Origin: Pseudomonas lundensis
GTDB lineage: Bacteria > Pseudomonadota > Gammaproteobacteria > Pseudomonadales > Pseudomonadaceae
Length of the DNA stretch: 64,000 nucleotides
Assembly (NCBI RefSeq): GCF_001042985.1
Contig: NZ_JYKY01000012.1
Coordinates: forward strand, 84,084-148,083
Direction of reading: 5' to 3'
Made by a program: the position numbers and the translations under genes. Position 1 is the first letter of the stretch. The number at the start of each line of letters is the position of its first letter. The notes beneath the pieces are model-generated. The model was not told where the DNA came from. It saw only the letters and a list, made by a program, of their open reading frames with translations, and did not search any database. This document shows positions 45,252-60,301 of the stretch, one piece after another.

Positions 45252-48200
45252 ATGCCGGCTTCATTCGTTCACCTGCGCCTGCACACTGAATATTCCCTGG
45301 TCGATGGCCTGGTGCGGATCAAACCGCTGATCAAAACCCTGGCGGGCATGAACATGCCTGCCGTGGCGGTGACCGATCAGAATAACATGTGTTCGTTGGT
45401 CAAATTTTATAAAGCCGCCATGGGTGGCGGCATCAAGCCGATCAGTGGCGCGGATCTGTGGCTGTCCAATAAAGACCCGGAAAACCCGTTGAGCCGCATC
45501 AGCCTGCTGGCGATGAACGGCGTGGGTTATCGCAACCTGACGGAGCTGATTTCACGAGGGTTTATTGACGGGCAGCGCAATGGCCAGGTCATCATCGAGC
45601 GTGAATGGGTCGCCGAAGCCGCCGATGGTCTGATCATGTTGTCGGCCGCCAAAGAAGGCGAGATCGGAGTCGCGCTGATCAGTGGTAACACCGAGGAAGC
45701 CGAGGCGCTGGCCCGCGAATGGATGGAGGTGTTCCCGGACCGCTTTTACCTGGAAGTCCAGCGCACCCAGCGTCCCAACGATGAAGAACATCTGCACGCT
45801 GCCGTAGCGCTGGCCGACAAAATCGGTGCGCCGCTGGTGGCCACCAACGATGTGCGCTTCCTCAAACAGCAGGATTTCGAAGCCCACGAGACCCGCGTTT
45901 GCATTGGCGAGGGCCGAGCGCTTGATGATCCGCGCCGCTCCAAGAACTACAGCGACCAGCAGTATCTTAAAAGCGCCGAAGAAATGGCTGAGCTGTTCAG
46001 CGATTTGCCGGAAGCGCTCGAAAATACCGTCGAAATTGCCAAGCGTTGCAATATCGAAGTGAAGTTGGGCAAACACTTTTTGCCTAACTTCCCGATTCCC
46101 GATGGCATGACCATCGACGAATATTTCCGCAAAGTCTCGTTTGATGGCCTTGAAGAGCGCCTCAGCGTTCTGCTGCCCAAGGACACCACCGAAGATTACG
46201 ACGCCAAACGGCAGGTCTACGTCGACCGGCTGAATTTCGAACTGGACATCATTATCCAGATGGGATTCCCCGGTTACTTCCTGATCGTGATGGACTTCAT
46301 CCAGTGGGCCAAGAGCAACGGCGTGCCGGTAGGGCCTGGCCGAGGGTCGGGTGCCGGTTCTCTGGTGGCCTATGTGCAGAAAATTACCGACCTCGATCCG
46401 CTGGAATATGACCTGCTGTTCGAGCGATTCCTTAACCCGGAACGGGTATCGATGCCCGACTTCGACGTCGACTTCTGCATGGATGGTCGTGACCGGGTCA
46501 TTGAATATGTGGCAGATAAATACGGCCGCAACGCTGTCAGTCAGATCATTACCTTCGGTTCGATGGCGGCCAAGGCGGTTATTCGCGACGTGGCCCGTGT
46601 GCAGGGTAAGTCTTACGGCCTGGCGGATCGTTTGTCGAAGATGATTCCGTTTGAAGTCGGCATGACGCTGGAAAAGGCCTACGAGCAGGAAGAGATCTTG
46701 CGTGACTTCATCAAAGTGGATGAAGAAGCCGCCGAAATCTGGGAGATGGCACGCAAGCTCGAAGGCATCGTGCGTAACGTCGGTAAACACGCCGGTGGTG
46801 TGGTGATTGCGCCGACCAAACTGACGGACTTTTCGCCGATCTATTGCGATGAAGAAGGTGACGGTCTGGTCACCCAGTTCGACAAGGACGACGTTGAAGC
46901 CGCAGGGCTGGTGAAGTTCGACTTCCTCGGCTTGCGCACGCTGACCATCATTGACTGGGCGCTGAAAACCATCAACCGCGACCGCGCCAAGGTCGACGAG
47001 CCGCCGCTGGATATTGCGTTTATCCCGCTGGATGACAAACCGACCTACCAGTTGCTGCAAAAAGCCGAGACGACGGCGGTGTTCCAGCTTGAGTCGCGAG
47101 GCATGAAAGAGCTGATCAAAAAGCTCAAGCCTGACTGTCTGGAAGACCTGATCGCACTGGTGGCCCTGTTCCGTCCGGGGCCGCTGCAATCGGGCATGGT
47201 GGACGACTTCATCAACCGTAAGCACGGGCGTGCCGAGCTTGCTTATCCGCATTCGGATTATCAGTACGAAGGCCTGAAGCCGGTTCTGGCCCCGACCTAC
47301 GGCATCATTCTGTATCAGGAACAGGTGATGCAGATTGCGCAGGTGATGGCGGGTTACACCCTCGGCGGCGCGGACATGCTGCGTCGAGCCATGGGTAAGA
47401 AAAAACCTGAAGAAATGGCCAAGCAGCGTGGCGGTTTCATTGAAGGCTGTGCCAACAACAACATCGACCCTGACCTTGCCGGTAACATTTTCGACCTGGT
47501 AGAAAAATTCGCCGGTTATGGTTTCAACAAATCTCACTCGGCGGCCTACGGGCTGGTTTCCTATCAAACCGCGTGGCTGAAAGCCCATTACCCGGCGCCG
47601 TTCATGGCGGCCGTGCTGTCGGCGGATATGCACAACACCGACAAGGTCGTGACCTTGATCGAAGAAGTGCGCACGATGAAGCTGCGTCTCGACGCGCCGG
47701 ACGTGAATGCCTCCGAGTACAAGTTCACGGTGAACGACGAAGGTCGAATCATTTACGGGCTTGGCGCGATCAAGGGCGTGGGTGAGGGGCCGGTGGAGGC
47801 GATTACCGAAGCGCGTCAGGATGGGTCGTTCAAGGACCTGTTCGATTTCTGCGCGCGGGTTGATCTCAAGCGCATCAACAAACGCACCCTTGACGGTTTG
47901 ATCCGCAGCGGCGCGCTGGACCGTCTGGGGCCTTGCTTCCATGACGAGCCAAAAGCCTATCAGGCGAGCATTGATCAGAACCGTGCGATTTTGCTGGCGG
48001 CGCTGGAAGAGGCAATCAAGGCGGCCGAACAAACGGCGCGCACCCACGACAGCGGCCACGACGACCTGTTCGGCGGCGTGTTTGTCGAAGAAGACGCCGA
48101 TGTGTATGCCAACCATCGCAAGGCCAAGGAGCTGACTCTCAAGGAACGCCTCAAGGGCGAGAAAGACACCTTGGGCCTGTACCTGACCGGCCACCCGATC

Positions 48201-48773
48201 GACGAGTATGAAAGCGAAATTCGCCGTTTCGCCCGGCAGCGCATTATCGATCTGAAGCCTGCCCGCGATACGCAGACTGTCGCCGGCATGATCATCGCCC
48301 TGCGGGTGATGAAGAACAAAAAAGGCGACAAGATGGGGTTCATCACGCTGGATGACCGTTCCGGCCGGATTGAAGCCTCATTGTTTGCCGAAGCGTTCCA
48401 TTCAGCCCAGTCGCTGTTGCAGACCGATGCCATGGTGGTGGTGGAAGGGGAGGTCAGTAATGATGACTTTTCCGGCGGCTTGCGCCTGCGGGTCAAGCGG
48501 GTCATGAGTATGGAGGATGCGCGTACCAGTCTGGCCGAGAGTTTGCGCCTGAGGGTCCATCACGCGGCGCTCAAGGGTGATCAGTTGCGGCAATTGGGCG
48601 ACGTGCTGAAGAAGCATCGCGGCGCCTGCCCGATCACCATGGAGTACACCGGCGGGGATGCGAAGACCCTGTTGCAGTTTGGCGAGAACTGGAGAATCGA
48701 TCCTGCAGACAGCTTGATTCAAGCCTTGCGTGACCAGTTTGGGCGAGACAACGTCTTCCTCCAATACCGTTGA
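45252..48773 (+). CDS. dnaE: DNA polymerase III alpha subunit
   Basis: The catalytic subunit of the replicative polymerase. The 1173-residue product has the N-terminal PHP domain ([16 protein letters not shown] at residue 5), the polymerase active-site aspartates in [15 protein letters not shown] near residue 400, [14 protein letters not shown] near residue 362, and a KHAGGVV segment near residue 515. The helix-hairpin-helix and OB-fold regions ([22 protein letters not shown] near residue 1010) close the chain. The length is typical. It is likely read separately from rnhB because of the intervening terminator; accA follows after 184 bases. Confidence 0.98.
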   Translation: MPASFVHLRLHTEYSLVDGLVRIKPLIKTLAGMNMPAVAVTDQNNMCSLVKFYKAAMGGGIKPISGADLWLSNKDPENPLSRISLLAMNGVGYRNLTELISRGFIDGQRNGQVIIEREWVAEAADGLIMLSAAKEGEIGVALISGNTEEAEALAREWMEVFPDRFYLEVQRTQRPNDEEHLHAAVALADKIGAPLVATNDVRFLKQQDFEAHETRVCIGEGRALDDPRRSKNYSDQQYLKSAEEMAELFSDLPEALENTVEIAKRCNIEVKLGKHFLPNFPIPDGMTIDEYFRKVSFDGLEERLSVLLPKDTTEDYDAKRQVYVDRLNFELDIIIQMGFPGYFLIVMDFIQWAKSNGVPVGPGRGSGAGSLVAYVQKITDLDPLEYDLLFERFLNPERVSMPDFDVDFCMDGRDRVIEYVADKYGRNAVSQIITFGSMAAKAVIRDVARVQGKSYGLADRLSKMIPFEVGMTLEKAYEQEEILRDFIKVDEEAAEIWEMARKLEGIVRNVGKHAGGVVIAPTKLTDFSPIYCDEEGDGLVTQFDKDDVEAAGLVKFDFLGLRTLTIIDWALKTINRDRAKVDEPPLDIAFIPLDDKPTYQLLQKAETTAVFQLESRGMKELIKKLKPDCLEDLIALVALFRPGPLQSGMVDDFINRKHGRAELAYPHSDYQYEGLKPVLAPTYGIILYQEQVMQIAQVMAGYTLGGADMLRRAMGKKKPEEMAKQRGGFIEGCANNNIDPDLAGNIFDLVEKFAGYGFNKSHSAAYGLVSYQTAWLKAHYPAPFMAAVLSADMHNTDKVVTLIEEVRTMKLRLDAPDVNASEYKFTVNDEGRIIYGLGAIKGVGEGPVEAITEARQDGSFKDLFDFCARVDLKRINKRTLDGLIRSGALDRLGPCFHDEPKAYQASIDQNRAILLAALEEAIKAAEQTARTHDSGHDDLFGGVFVEEDADVYANHRKAKELTLKERLKGEKDTLGLYLTGHPIDEYESEIRRFARQRIIDLKPARDTQTVAGMIIALRVMKNKKGDKMGFITLDDRSGRIEASLFAEAFHSAQSLLQTDAMVVVEGEVSNDDFSGGLRLRVKRVMSMEDARTSLAESLRLRVHHAALKGDQLRQLGDVLKKHRGACPITMEYTGGDAKTLLQFGENWRIDPADSLIQALRDQFGRDNVFLQYR

Positions 48774-48957
48774 CGGTCAGGGGCGTGACCCGCGTCCTGA
48801 TCTCGACCTGAATTTTTAATCTCGACCTGAGAGCGCCTGTCCCTTAAGGTAGGCGCGATACAGATCAACCGGCTGCCCCAGTCGGCTCGAAAGTGCCAGT
48901 CAATACTGGGCTTTCTGCCTGCTGGCATGCTTTGCCGCCGACCCAAGACGGATGCTT

Positions 48958-49905
48958 ATGAACCCGAATTTTCTTGATTTCGAACAGCCGATTGCTGACC
49001 TGCAAGCCAAAATCGAAGAGTTGCGCCTGGTCGGTAATGACAATTCGCTGAACATCAGCGATGAAATCTCTCGCCTGCAAGACAAAAGCAAAACGCTGAC
49101 TGAAGATATTTTCGGCAAGCTGACCAGCTGGCAGATCGCCCGCCTGGCCCGTCATCCGCGTCGTCCTTACACGCTGGATTACATCGACCACATCTTCACT
49201 GAGTTTGATGAACTTCACGGCGACCGTCACTTCTCCGACGATGCCGCCATTGTGGGCGGTATCGCGCGTCTGGACGATCAGCCCGTGATGGTGATTGGTC
49301 ATCAGAAAGGCCGCGAAGTGCGTGAGAAAGTTCGCCGCAACTTCGGCATGCCGCGCCCTGAAGGCTACCGCAAGGCATGCCGTTTGATGGAAATGGCAGA
49401 GCGTTTCAAAATGCCGATCCTGACCTTTATCGACACGCCGGGCGCCTACCCGGGCATCGATGCTGAAGAGCGCAACCAGAGCGAAGCGATTGCCTGGAAC
49501 CTGCGAGTCATGGCGCGCCTGAAGACCCCGATCATCTCCACGGTTATTGGTGAAGGTGGTTCGGGCGGTGCGTTGGCAATTGGGGTGTGCGATCAATTGA
49601 ACATGCTGCAGTACTCCACTTATGCCGTGATTTCGCCTGAAGGGTGCGCGTCAATTCTGTGGAAAACCGCTGAAAAAGCGCCGGATGCCGCCGAGGCGAT
49701 GGGCATTACCGCTGAGCGTCTCAAAGGCCTGGGCATCGTTGATAAAGTTATCGGCGAGCCATTGGGTGGCGCACATCGCGACCCTGCAGCCGCTTCTGCC
49801 ACGATTCGCGCAGAGCTGATTTCGCAGTTGGACATGTTGAAGAAGCTGGACAACGAAACGTTGTTGCAGCGTCGTTATGACCGTTTGATGAGTTACGGTC
49901 TGTAA
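48958..49905 (+). CDS. accA: Acetyl-CoA carboxylase carboxyltransferase alpha subunit
   Basis: AccA with AccD transfers carboxyl from biotin-BCCP to acetyl-CoA, making malonyl-CoA. The 315-residue product starts [22 protein letters not shown]. It has the [29 protein letters not shown] crotonase-fold block around residues 107-135, [21 protein letters not shown] near residues 155-175 and [15 protein letters not shown] near residue 199. The ATG at 48958 is preferred over the ATG six bases earlier because it matches the family start and spacing from GACGGA. Confidence 0.97.
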   Translation: MNPNFLDFEQPIADLQAKIEELRLVGNDNSLNISDEISRLQDKSKTLTEDIFGKLTSWQIARLARHPRRPYTLDYIDHIFTEFDELHGDRHFSDDAAIVGGIARLDDQPVMVIGHQKGREVREKVRRNFGMPRPEGYRKACRLMEMAERFKMPILTFIDTPGAYPGIDAEERNQSEAIAWNLRVMARLKTPIISTVIGEGGSGGALAIGVCDQLNMLQYSTYAVISPEGCASILWKTAEKAPDAAEAMGITAERLKGLGIVDKVIGEPLGGAHRDPAAASATIRAELISQLDMLKKLDNETLLQRRYDRLMSYGL

Positions 49906-49925
49906 TCAAGGCGAGACCGACAGAC

Positions 49926-49951
49926 GCAGGGGTGAACCCGTTCGCCCCTGC
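49926..49951 (+). terminator. Hairpin between accA and tilS
   Basis: An 11-bp stem (GCAGGGGTGAA / TTCGCCCCTGC, one G-U) with a 4-base loop ends 11 bases before the tilS ATG. It has no U-run. Similar GCAGGGGCGAA palindromes recur in Pseudomonas, so it may be a REP-type repeat rather than a terminator. Confidence 0.4.
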
Positions 49952-49962
49952 AGGATTGTGCA

Positions 49963-51279
49963 ATGTCCAACCTGACAATCCAGTTGCTCGAAGCGCTCAA
50001 GCCGTGGCGCAATGCCCCGGCCTGGCGCATTGCCCTTTCCGGCGGTCTTGACTCGACTGTCCTGCTGCACCTTCTGGCTCACCTTCGCCCAACCCATGCA
50101 CTCCCCCCGCTGACTGCCCTCCATATTCACCATGGTCTACAGGCTATAGCGGATACGTGGCCGGCTCATTGTCAGTTGCTGTGTGATGCCCTGGGCGTGC
50201 CGCTCACGGTGGTGCGCGTGCAAGTGTCCGCCGGTGCAAGTGTCGAGCGGGCAGCACGGGAAGCGCGCTATGAGGCGTTCGAGGCCATCCTGCAGCCGCA
50301 GGAGGTGCTCTTTACGGGGCAGCATCGCGATGATCAGGCCGAAACCGTGTTGTTCCGGTTGTTGCGCGGGGCCGGTGTCAACGGGCTGTCCGGCATGCCG
50401 CGTGAGCGCAGATTGGGCCGCGGGGTAGTTGGGCGCCCGTTGCTGGATATTTCGCGTGCCGATCTTGAGGCTTACGCGCACGCCCATGGTCTGCACTGGG
50501 TTGAAGATCCGTCCAATGAATACAGCGGTTTTTCCCGTAATTACTTGCGTCATGAAGTGATGCCGGTGTTGTCACGGCGTTGGCCGCAGGTGACCACAAC
50601 GCTGTCGCGCGCGGCTGATCATTGTGCTCAAGCGCAAGGTTTGCTGAATGAGCTCGCTGAGCAGGATCTGGCACTTGCCGCGGCCGAGGCACCTTTTGCC
50701 TGGCTGGGTTTGCCCTCTCTGCAGCTTGAACCTCTCGACCGTCTGTCGGCTGCCCGTCAGCGCAACGCTTTGCGCCAGTGGCTGGCCGGTCTTACACGAT
50801 TGCCTGATACCGCGCATTGGGCCGGTTGGGAGGCGTTGCGTGATGCCGGCGTCGATGCACGGCCTGTATGGCGTCTGGCGGATGGCGAGGTGCATCGAGC
50901 GGGCGGACGGATCTGGTGGCTGTCGGGACAATGGCTGCGCCAGCCGACTGCGCCGATCACCTGGGATGAGCCAGCTCTACCCGTGTCATTGCCCGGGAAC
51001 GGGCTGTTACGCATAGAGGGCGAGGTGCCCGAGGGCGCCTTGCAGGTGCGCTATCGTCAAGGCGCAGAAGTCATGTCGCTGGCAGGACGCGGTCACCGTG
51101 ACCTCAAACGCTTGCTCAATGAGCGCGGGGTGCCGCCGTTTGCCCGTGGCAGATTGCCGCTTCTGTACCAAAATGAGCGCTTATTGGCTGTGGCAAACCT
51201 CGAGGGACTGGACGCTGACCCCAATGGACACTGGCAATTGAAGTGGCTGCCAACTTCAAGCGATCAAGGTTTGAGCTGA
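49963..51279 (+). CDS. tilS: tRNA(Ile)-lysidine synthetase
   Basis: TilS attaches lysine to C34 of tRNA-Ile(CAU), changing its identity from Met to Ile; it is essential. The 438-residue product has the PP-loop ATPase motif ALSGGLDSTVLLHLL near residue 26, the GQHRDDQAETVLFRLLRGAG motif near residue 126, the NEYSGFSRNYLRHEVMP segment, and a C-terminal substrate-binding domain with RGHRDLKRLLNERGVPPFAR near residue 378. Length is typical. Its 3' end carries the probable pyrG promoter. Confidence 0.96.
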   Translation: MSNLTIQLLEALKPWRNAPAWRIALSGGLDSTVLLHLLAHLRPTHALPPLTALHIHHGLQAIADTWPAHCQLLCDALGVPLTVVRVQVSAGASVERAAREARYEAFEAILQPQEVLFTGQHRDDQAETVLFRLLRGAGVNGLSGMPRERRLGRGVVGRPLLDISRADLEAYAHAHGLHWVEDPSNEYSGFSRNYLRHEVMPVLSRRWPQVTTTLSRAADHCAQAQGLLNELAEQDLALAAAEAPFAWLGLPSLQLEPLDRLSAARQRNALRQWLAGLTRLPDTAHWAGWEALRDAGVDARPVWRLADGEVHRAGGRIWWLSGQWLRQPTAPITWDEPALPVSLPGNGLLRIEGEVPEGALQVRYRQGAEVMSLAGRGHRDLKRLLNERGVPPFARGRLPLLYQNERLLAVANLEGLDADPNGHWQLKWLPTSSDQGLS

Positions 51280-51299
51280 AAGGGGCTTTCCGGTAGACT
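51271..51299 (+). promoter_or_regulatory. Candidate pyrG promoter overlapping the tilS stop
   Basis: TTGAGC and TAGACT are 17 bases apart, spanning the tilS stop codon. Initiation near 51306 would give a leader of about 245 bases to the pyrG ATG. Confidence 0.5.
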
Positions 51300-51319
51300 A
51301 CGCTCCCTTCTTGATACAG

Positions 51320-51348
51320 CTTCTGTAGATTCACCGGAATTACAGAAG
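51320..51348 (+). promoter_or_regulatory. Inverted repeat in the long pyrG leader
   Basis: A perfect 8-bp repeat (CTTCTGTA / TACAGAAG) with a 13-base loop lies just after the predicted transcription start. The rest of the 272-base tilS-pyrG gap contains an oligo-A run (about 51386-51392) and a C/T-rich stretch near 51495-51520, with no coding potential that I believe. Confidence 0.4.
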
Positions 51349-51530
51349 TTGCCGATTACCAAGCAGTCTTTGCTGGGCGATTTTAAAAAAATGTGTGGCT
51401 TGTATCGAACCGATGGTTGCCATTGGTCTGTTTCAACGCAGCAGTTTTTCGAAAGGTGCACTGTGACTAATGCTGGTGATTGGGGGCTTCGGCCTTCCTT
51501 CGCTTTCCCCGGCGGCTCTGACCGCTTTAA

Positions 51531-54034
<2,504 letters not shown>

Positions 54035-54052
54035 CCCTCGATTCTCCGGTAA

Positions 54053-55477
<1,425 letters not shown>

Positions 55478-55558
55478 GCGGTAAGTGATAAAAAGACAGC
55501 AGATTGTGTCGTAACACTCGCCAGCGCGAGGGGTTTGACACTAATCTGGTGGCTACAC

Positions 55559-55590
55559 GTACAAGCCTGGTTCGTCCAGGCTTTGTACTA
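55559..55590 (+). terminator. Rho-independent terminator after eno
   Basis: AGCCTGG / CCAGGCT (7 bp, 5-base loop) extended by GTACA / TGTAC with one bulge. It lies about 80 bases after the eno stop and before ftsB. Confidence 0.65.
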
Positions 55591-55645
55591 TTCGTGGTTT
55601 AGGTTTGTCGGCATGGCTGTCTTTTCACTGGATACCTGATATTCG

Positions 55646-55924
55646 ATGCGCAGTCCCAATTGGTTGTTCCTTATCTTGCTCTTGCTGCTGGCTGGCCTAC
55701 AGTATCGCCTGTGGGTGGGGAATGGCAGTTTGGCGCAGGTTACCGACCTGACTCAGCAAATCGCCGATCAGCGTGCTGAAAACGAAATCTTGCTTGAGCG
55801 CAACCGCGTGCTGGATGCGGAAGTGTCAGAGTTGAAAAAAGGCATGGAGACCGTTGAAGAGCGGGCTCGCCATGAATTGGGCATGGTCAAGGAGGGTGAA
55901 ACCCTCTATCAGTTGGCCCAATGA
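55646..55924 (+). CDS. ftsB: Cell division protein FtsB
   Basis: FtsB forms the FtsQLB divisome complex that signals activation of septal peptidoglycan synthesis. The 92-residue bitopic protein has a short cytoplasmic start, one membrane helix (about residues 5-22, WLFLILLLLLAGLQYRLW) and a periplasmic coiled coil (about residues 28-63). It ends in a C-terminal ARHELGMVKEGETLYQL motif typical of FtsB. It overlaps ispD by four bases, the same pairing as in E. coli. Confidence 0.95.
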   Translation: MRSPNWLFLILLLLLAGLQYRLWVGNGSLAQVTDLTQQIADQRAENEILLERNRVLDAEVSELKKGMETVEERARHELGMVKEGETLYQLAQ

Positions 55925-56625
55925 ACCGTTCCTCGCCGGCCTTTTGGGCCGTGATTCCTGCCGCGGGCGTGGGTGCCCGAATGGCCGCGGACCGTCCCAA
56001 GCAGTACTTGCAGCTGGGCGGACGCAGTATTCTCGAACACAGCCTTGGCTGTTTTCTCGATCACCCCGGTCTTCTGGGGCTGGTGGTCAGTGTCGCCTGC
56101 GACGATCCTTTCTGGCCGACGCTACCTTGTGCGGTTGATCCGCGTGTGGTGCGGGTGGATGGCGGTCGTGAGCGTGCAGATTCGGTGCTCAACGCGCTGT
56201 TGCATTTACATGCGTTGGGGGCCAGTGACGATGACTGGGTGCTGGTGCACGATGCAGCGCGGCCCAATCTGGCCCGAGAGGATCTGGATAAACTGCTCGG
56301 TGAGTTGTCGGATGACCCGGTGGGCGGCTTGCTCGCGGTGCCAGCGCGCGACACCTTGAAGCGGGTCGATAAGCAGGGCCGCGTAGTCGAAACCGTTGAT
56401 CGTCAATGCATATGGCAGGCCTATACGCCGCAGATGTTTCGTCTCGGCGCACTGCATCGTGCGCTGGCCGATAGCCTGGTCGCGGATGCCAACATCACTG
56501 ATGAGTCTTCAGCCATGGAGTGGGCAGGCTTGTCGCCGCGCTTGATCGAAGGTCGTTCCGACAACATCAAGGTGACGCGCCCTGAAGACCTTGAGTGGCT
56601 GCGATTACGGTGGGTTAACCGCTAA
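55921..56625 (+). CDS. ispD: 2-C-methyl-D-erythritol 4-phosphate cytidylyltransferase
   Basis: IspD adds CMP from CTP to MEP in isoprenoid synthesis. The 234-residue product has the nucleotide-binding PAAGVGARMAADRPKQYL motif near residue 13, VHDAARPNL near residue 108 and a late DNIKVTRPEDL motif near residue 218. It overlaps ftsB (ATGA). In E. coli ispD and ispF are adjacent; here a LysR-adhC-fghA block of about 3.2 kb separates them. The 117 bases after it hold a TGCAAT-CC-ATTGCA palindrome but no clear terminator. Confidence 0.96.
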   Translation: MNRSSPAFWAVIPAAGVGARMAADRPKQYLQLGGRSILEHSLGCFLDHPGLLGLVVSVACDDPFWPTLPCAVDPRVVRVDGGRERADSVLNALLHLHALGASDDDWVLVHDAARPNLAREDLDKLLGELSDDPVGGLLAVPARDTLKRVDKQGRVVETVDRQCIWQAYTPQMFRLGALHRALADSLVADANITDESSAMEWAGLSPRLIEGRSDNIKVTRPEDLEWLRLRWVNR

Positions 56626-56742
56626 CACCGGAGCATCCTGCGTAGGCCGATGCGGCCGCGGCATTAAGGCTGCAATCCATTGCATGGCAAACGTCGATCC
56701 GTTTACCTCCCCAAAGGCGCTCAACCCCGTGCGCAAGTGAAC

Positions 56743-57648
56743 TCACTGCTGGGCGGTTGAGTACTCTTCGCGTGTGGCCAGTGCTGCTTTCAGATAATCG
56801 ACCAACTGTCTGACTTTGGGTGATAAGTGCCGCTGTTGTGGGTAAAGGGCCCAGACGGCCGTGTTGGGGGGTTGATGCGGTTCCAGCAAGGACACCAGCG
56901 CGCCGGTTTTTAAATGCTCAAGCACGTAGTAGTCGGGCAATTGACACAACCCTACGCCAAACAGCGCCGCATCCAGCACCGCCTGCCCACTGTTACAACG
57001 CCAGTTGCCTTGTACGCGCTGCGAAAATTCCCTGCCGTCTTGTTGCAACTGCCAGAGGTCCGAGCTGCCAATCAAACAATTATGCCGGCCCAGTTCCGAC
57101 ACACTGTGTGGGCGTCCGTAACGTTCCAGGTAGGAAGGGGAGCCGCACAGGTACATGCGCCGTGGGGCCAGGCGAGTGGCTACCAGGCGTGAGTCCTGCA
57201 ACCGGCCGAGCCGGATGGCCAGGTCCAGGCTTTCGTGCACCAGGTCCAGCGGGCGGTTACTCAGTTCAATGTCCACCCGTAACTGCGGGTACAAAGCCAT
57301 AAATCGCGTGACCAGCGGCACGATAAAGCGTTCGCCATAAGCGACAGCGCACGTCATGCGCAGCAGCCCTTTGGGTTCGCTGGCCAGGTCGCCTATCGCA
57401 CGTAACGCTTCTTCGCGTCCATCCTGCAAACGCTGGCAATGTTGCAGGAACGTCTGCCCGGCTTCGGTCAGTGTCACGCGCCGGGTGCTGCGGTAAAACA
57501 ATCGCGTCTGCAAGCGCTCCTCTAGCCGTGCCACCTGACGGCTGATATGGGAAGACGACACCCCGAGTCGTTCGGCGGCCGCCGTGAATTGACCGCACTC
57601 TGCGACGGCAACAAATTCGTCTATACCTTCCCAGCGGTTCTCGTTCAT
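56743..57648 (-). CDS. gfnR: LysR-family regulator of the adjacent formaldehyde-detoxification genes (GfnR-like)
   Basis: A 301-residue LysR-type regulator. The N-terminal winged helix-turn-helix covers about residues 8-66 (FVAVAECGQFTAAAERLGVSSSHISRQVARLEERL), followed by an effector-binding domain from about residue 90. It is transcribed divergently from adhC-fghA, with overlapping palindromes in the 108-base gap. In P. aeruginosa the regulator at this locus, GfnR, activates adhC-fghA in response to formaldehyde, so the same role is inferred. No alignment was run, hence the moderate confidence in the symbol. Confidence 0.85.
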   Translation of the reverse strand: MNENRWEGIDEFVAVAECGQFTAAAERLGVSSSHISRQVARLEERLQTRLFYRSTRRVTLTEAGQTFLQHCQRLQDGREEALRAIGDLASEPKGLLRMTCAVAYGERFIVPLVTRFMALYPQLRVDIELSNRPLDLVHESLDLAIRLGRLQDSRLVATRLAPRRMYLCGSPSYLERYGRPHSVSELGRHNCLIGSSDLWQLQQDGREFSQRVQGNWRCNSGQAVLDAALFGVGLCQLPDYYVLEHLKTGALVSLLEPHQPPNTAVWALYPQQRHLSPKVRQLVDYLKAALATREEYSTAQQ

Positions 57649-57686
57649 GGAGGATTGTCCCTGCCTGGCAATAATGTTTTGCTTTT

Positions 57687-58869
<1,183 letters not shown>

Positions 58870-58919
58870 TCGGCAGCGGCCAGCCTCGCGCAAACGGGGC
58901 TGGCGGCCTGGAGTTGTCC

Positions 58920-59765
58920 ATGACACTGGAAAATATAGCCTGCCAGAAGAGCTTCGGCGGCTGGCACAAGCGCTACCGGCATCGGTCTCAGGTGCTCGGT
59001 TGTGACATGGTGTTTGCCGTGTATTTGCCGCCACAAGCCGAGCAGGGCGCCACTTTGCCGGTGCTGTACTGGTTGTCGGGGCTGACGTGTACCGATGAGA
59101 ACTTCATGCACAAGGCAGGGGCCATGAAACTGGCCGCTGAGCTGGGCTTGATCATTGTGGCGCCCGACACCAGCCCCCGTGGCGACGGCGTACCGGATGA
59201 CCCCGACGGGGCCTGGGACTTCGGGCTGGGAGCGGGGTTTTATCTGAATGCCACACAGCCGCCATGGGCACAGCACTATCAGATGCACGATTACGTGGTG
59301 AACGAATTGCCCGCGTTGGTTGAAGCGCATTTTCCGGCTTCCCAGCGACGGGGCATCAGCGGCCATTCGATGGGCGGCCACGGCGCACTGGTGTGCGTAT
59401 TGCGTAATCCGGGGCGTTATCAGTCCGTTTCGGCGTTTGCACCGATCAGCAATCCGATGGATTGTCCTTGGGGGCAGAAGGCGTTTTCTCATTATCTGGG
59501 CGAAGAACGTTCGCGCTGGCGTGAGTGGGATGCCAGCGCACTGTTGGCACAGGCGCGTGAAAAGTTGCCGCTGTTGGTTGATCAGGGCGATCGGGATGAC
59601 TTCTTGGCTGTCCAGCTCAAGCCTGATGTGCTGCAAAAGGCGGCTGAACTGGCCGATTACCCGCTGACATTGCGTATGCAGCCTGGCTATGACCATAGCT
59701 ATTTCTTTATCGCCAGCTTCATTGATGATCACTTGCGTCATCACGCCACTGCACTGGGTGCCTAA
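58920..59765 (+). CDS. fghA: S-formylglutathione hydrolase
   Basis: Hydrolyses S-formylglutathione to formate and glutathione, completing formaldehyde removal begun by AdhC. The 281-residue esterase-D-like alpha/beta hydrolase has the oxyanion-region [16 protein letters not shown] near residue 50 and the nucleophile motif GHSMGGHGA near residue 148. The acid and base residues are in [11 protein letters not shown] and GYDHSYFFI. The ATG at 58920 is used, with GGAG about 7 bases before it. It is preceded by adhC and followed by a terminator directly before ispF. Confidence 0.95.
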   Translation: MTLENIACQKSFGGWHKRYRHRSQVLGCDMVFAVYLPPQAEQGATLPVLYWLSGLTCTDENFMHKAGAMKLAAELGLIIVAPDTSPRGDGVPDDPDGAWDFGLGAGFYLNATQPPWAQHYQMHDYVVNELPALVEAHFPASQRRGISGHSMGGHGALVCVLRNPGRYQSVSAFAPISNPMDCPWGQKAFSHYLGEERSRWREWDASALLAQAREKLPLLVDQGDRDDFLAVQLKPDVLQKAAELADYPLTLRMQPGYDHSYFFIASFIDDHLRHHATALGA

Positions 59766-59798
59766 TAGCGCCCAAGGCAGGTCAAAGTAGGTAGAATC

Positions 59799-59827
59799 AC
59801 GCCCTGACTTAATCGGGGCGTTTTTTT
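59799..59827 (+). terminator. Terminator-like stem and U-tract ending at the ispF start codon
   Basis: ACGCCC pairs with GGGCGT across a loop of about 10 bases and is followed by seven T residues that run directly into the ispF ATG. It probably ends the adhC-fghA transcript. The GGGG of the 3' arm is the only possible ispF ribosome site, and a TAGAAT -10-like box (59792-59797) overlaps the 5' arm. Confidence 0.65.
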
Positions 59828-60301
59828 ATGCGTATTGGCCACGGCTATGATGTGCACTGTTTTGCTGAGGGCGACTTTATTACCTTGGGCGGTGTGCGAA
59901 TCCCACATAAATTCGGCCTTTTGGCTCACTCTGATGGCGACGTGTTGTTGCACGCACTCAGTGATGCGTTGCTGGGGGCTGCTGCGCTGGGCGACATCGG
60001 CAAGCACTTTCCTGATACCGACCCTACCTTCAAGGGCGCTGACAGCCGAGTCCTGCTGCGTCATGTGGTTGGCCTGATCCACGCCAAAAGCTGGAAGGTC
60101 GGCAATGTCGACAACACCATCATTGCTCAGGCGCCCAAAATGGCACCGCATATCGAAACGATGCGCGCGCAGATTGCCGCGGATCTAGAGGTTGATTTGG
60201 ACCAGGTAAACGTAAAAGCCACCACCACCGAAAAGCTGGGCTTTGTCGGCCGTGAGGAAGGCATTGCCGTGCATTCGATCGCGTTGTTGGTTCGCGCATG
60301 A
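59828..60301 (+). CDS. ispF: 2-C-methyl-D-erythritol 2,4-cyclodiphosphate synthase
   Basis: IspF cyclises CDP-ME 2-phosphate, releasing CMP, in the MEP pathway. The 157-residue trimeric enzyme has the zinc-binding D8-V-H10 in [11 protein letters not shown] and the [18 protein letters not shown] motif near residue 35, which includes the third zinc histidine. [17 protein letters not shown] follows near residues 58-74 and [11 protein letters not shown] near residues 133-143. The ATG lies immediately after a U-tract, so its translation-initiation region is unusual. It overlaps truD by four bases. Confidence 0.96.
   Translation: MRIGHGYDVHCFAEGDFITLGGVRIPHKFGLLAHSDGDVLLHALSDALLGAAALGDIGKHFPDTDPTFKGADSRVLLRHVVGLIHAKSWKVGNVDNTIIAQAPKMAPHIETMRAQIAADLEVDLDQVNVKATTTEKLGFVGREEGIAVHSIALLVRA

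Noticed and set aside
45552..48194. 880-residue open frame antisense to dnaE
   Set aside because: It lies wholly opposite an intact dnaE; the composition (rich in His, Gln, Val, Arg) is that expected from the complement of biased codons, and no family is recognisable.
56626..56742. TGCAAT-CC-ATTGCA palindrome after ispD as a terminator
   Set aside because: The stem is short and A/T-rich, with no U-run; it is not strong enough to call.
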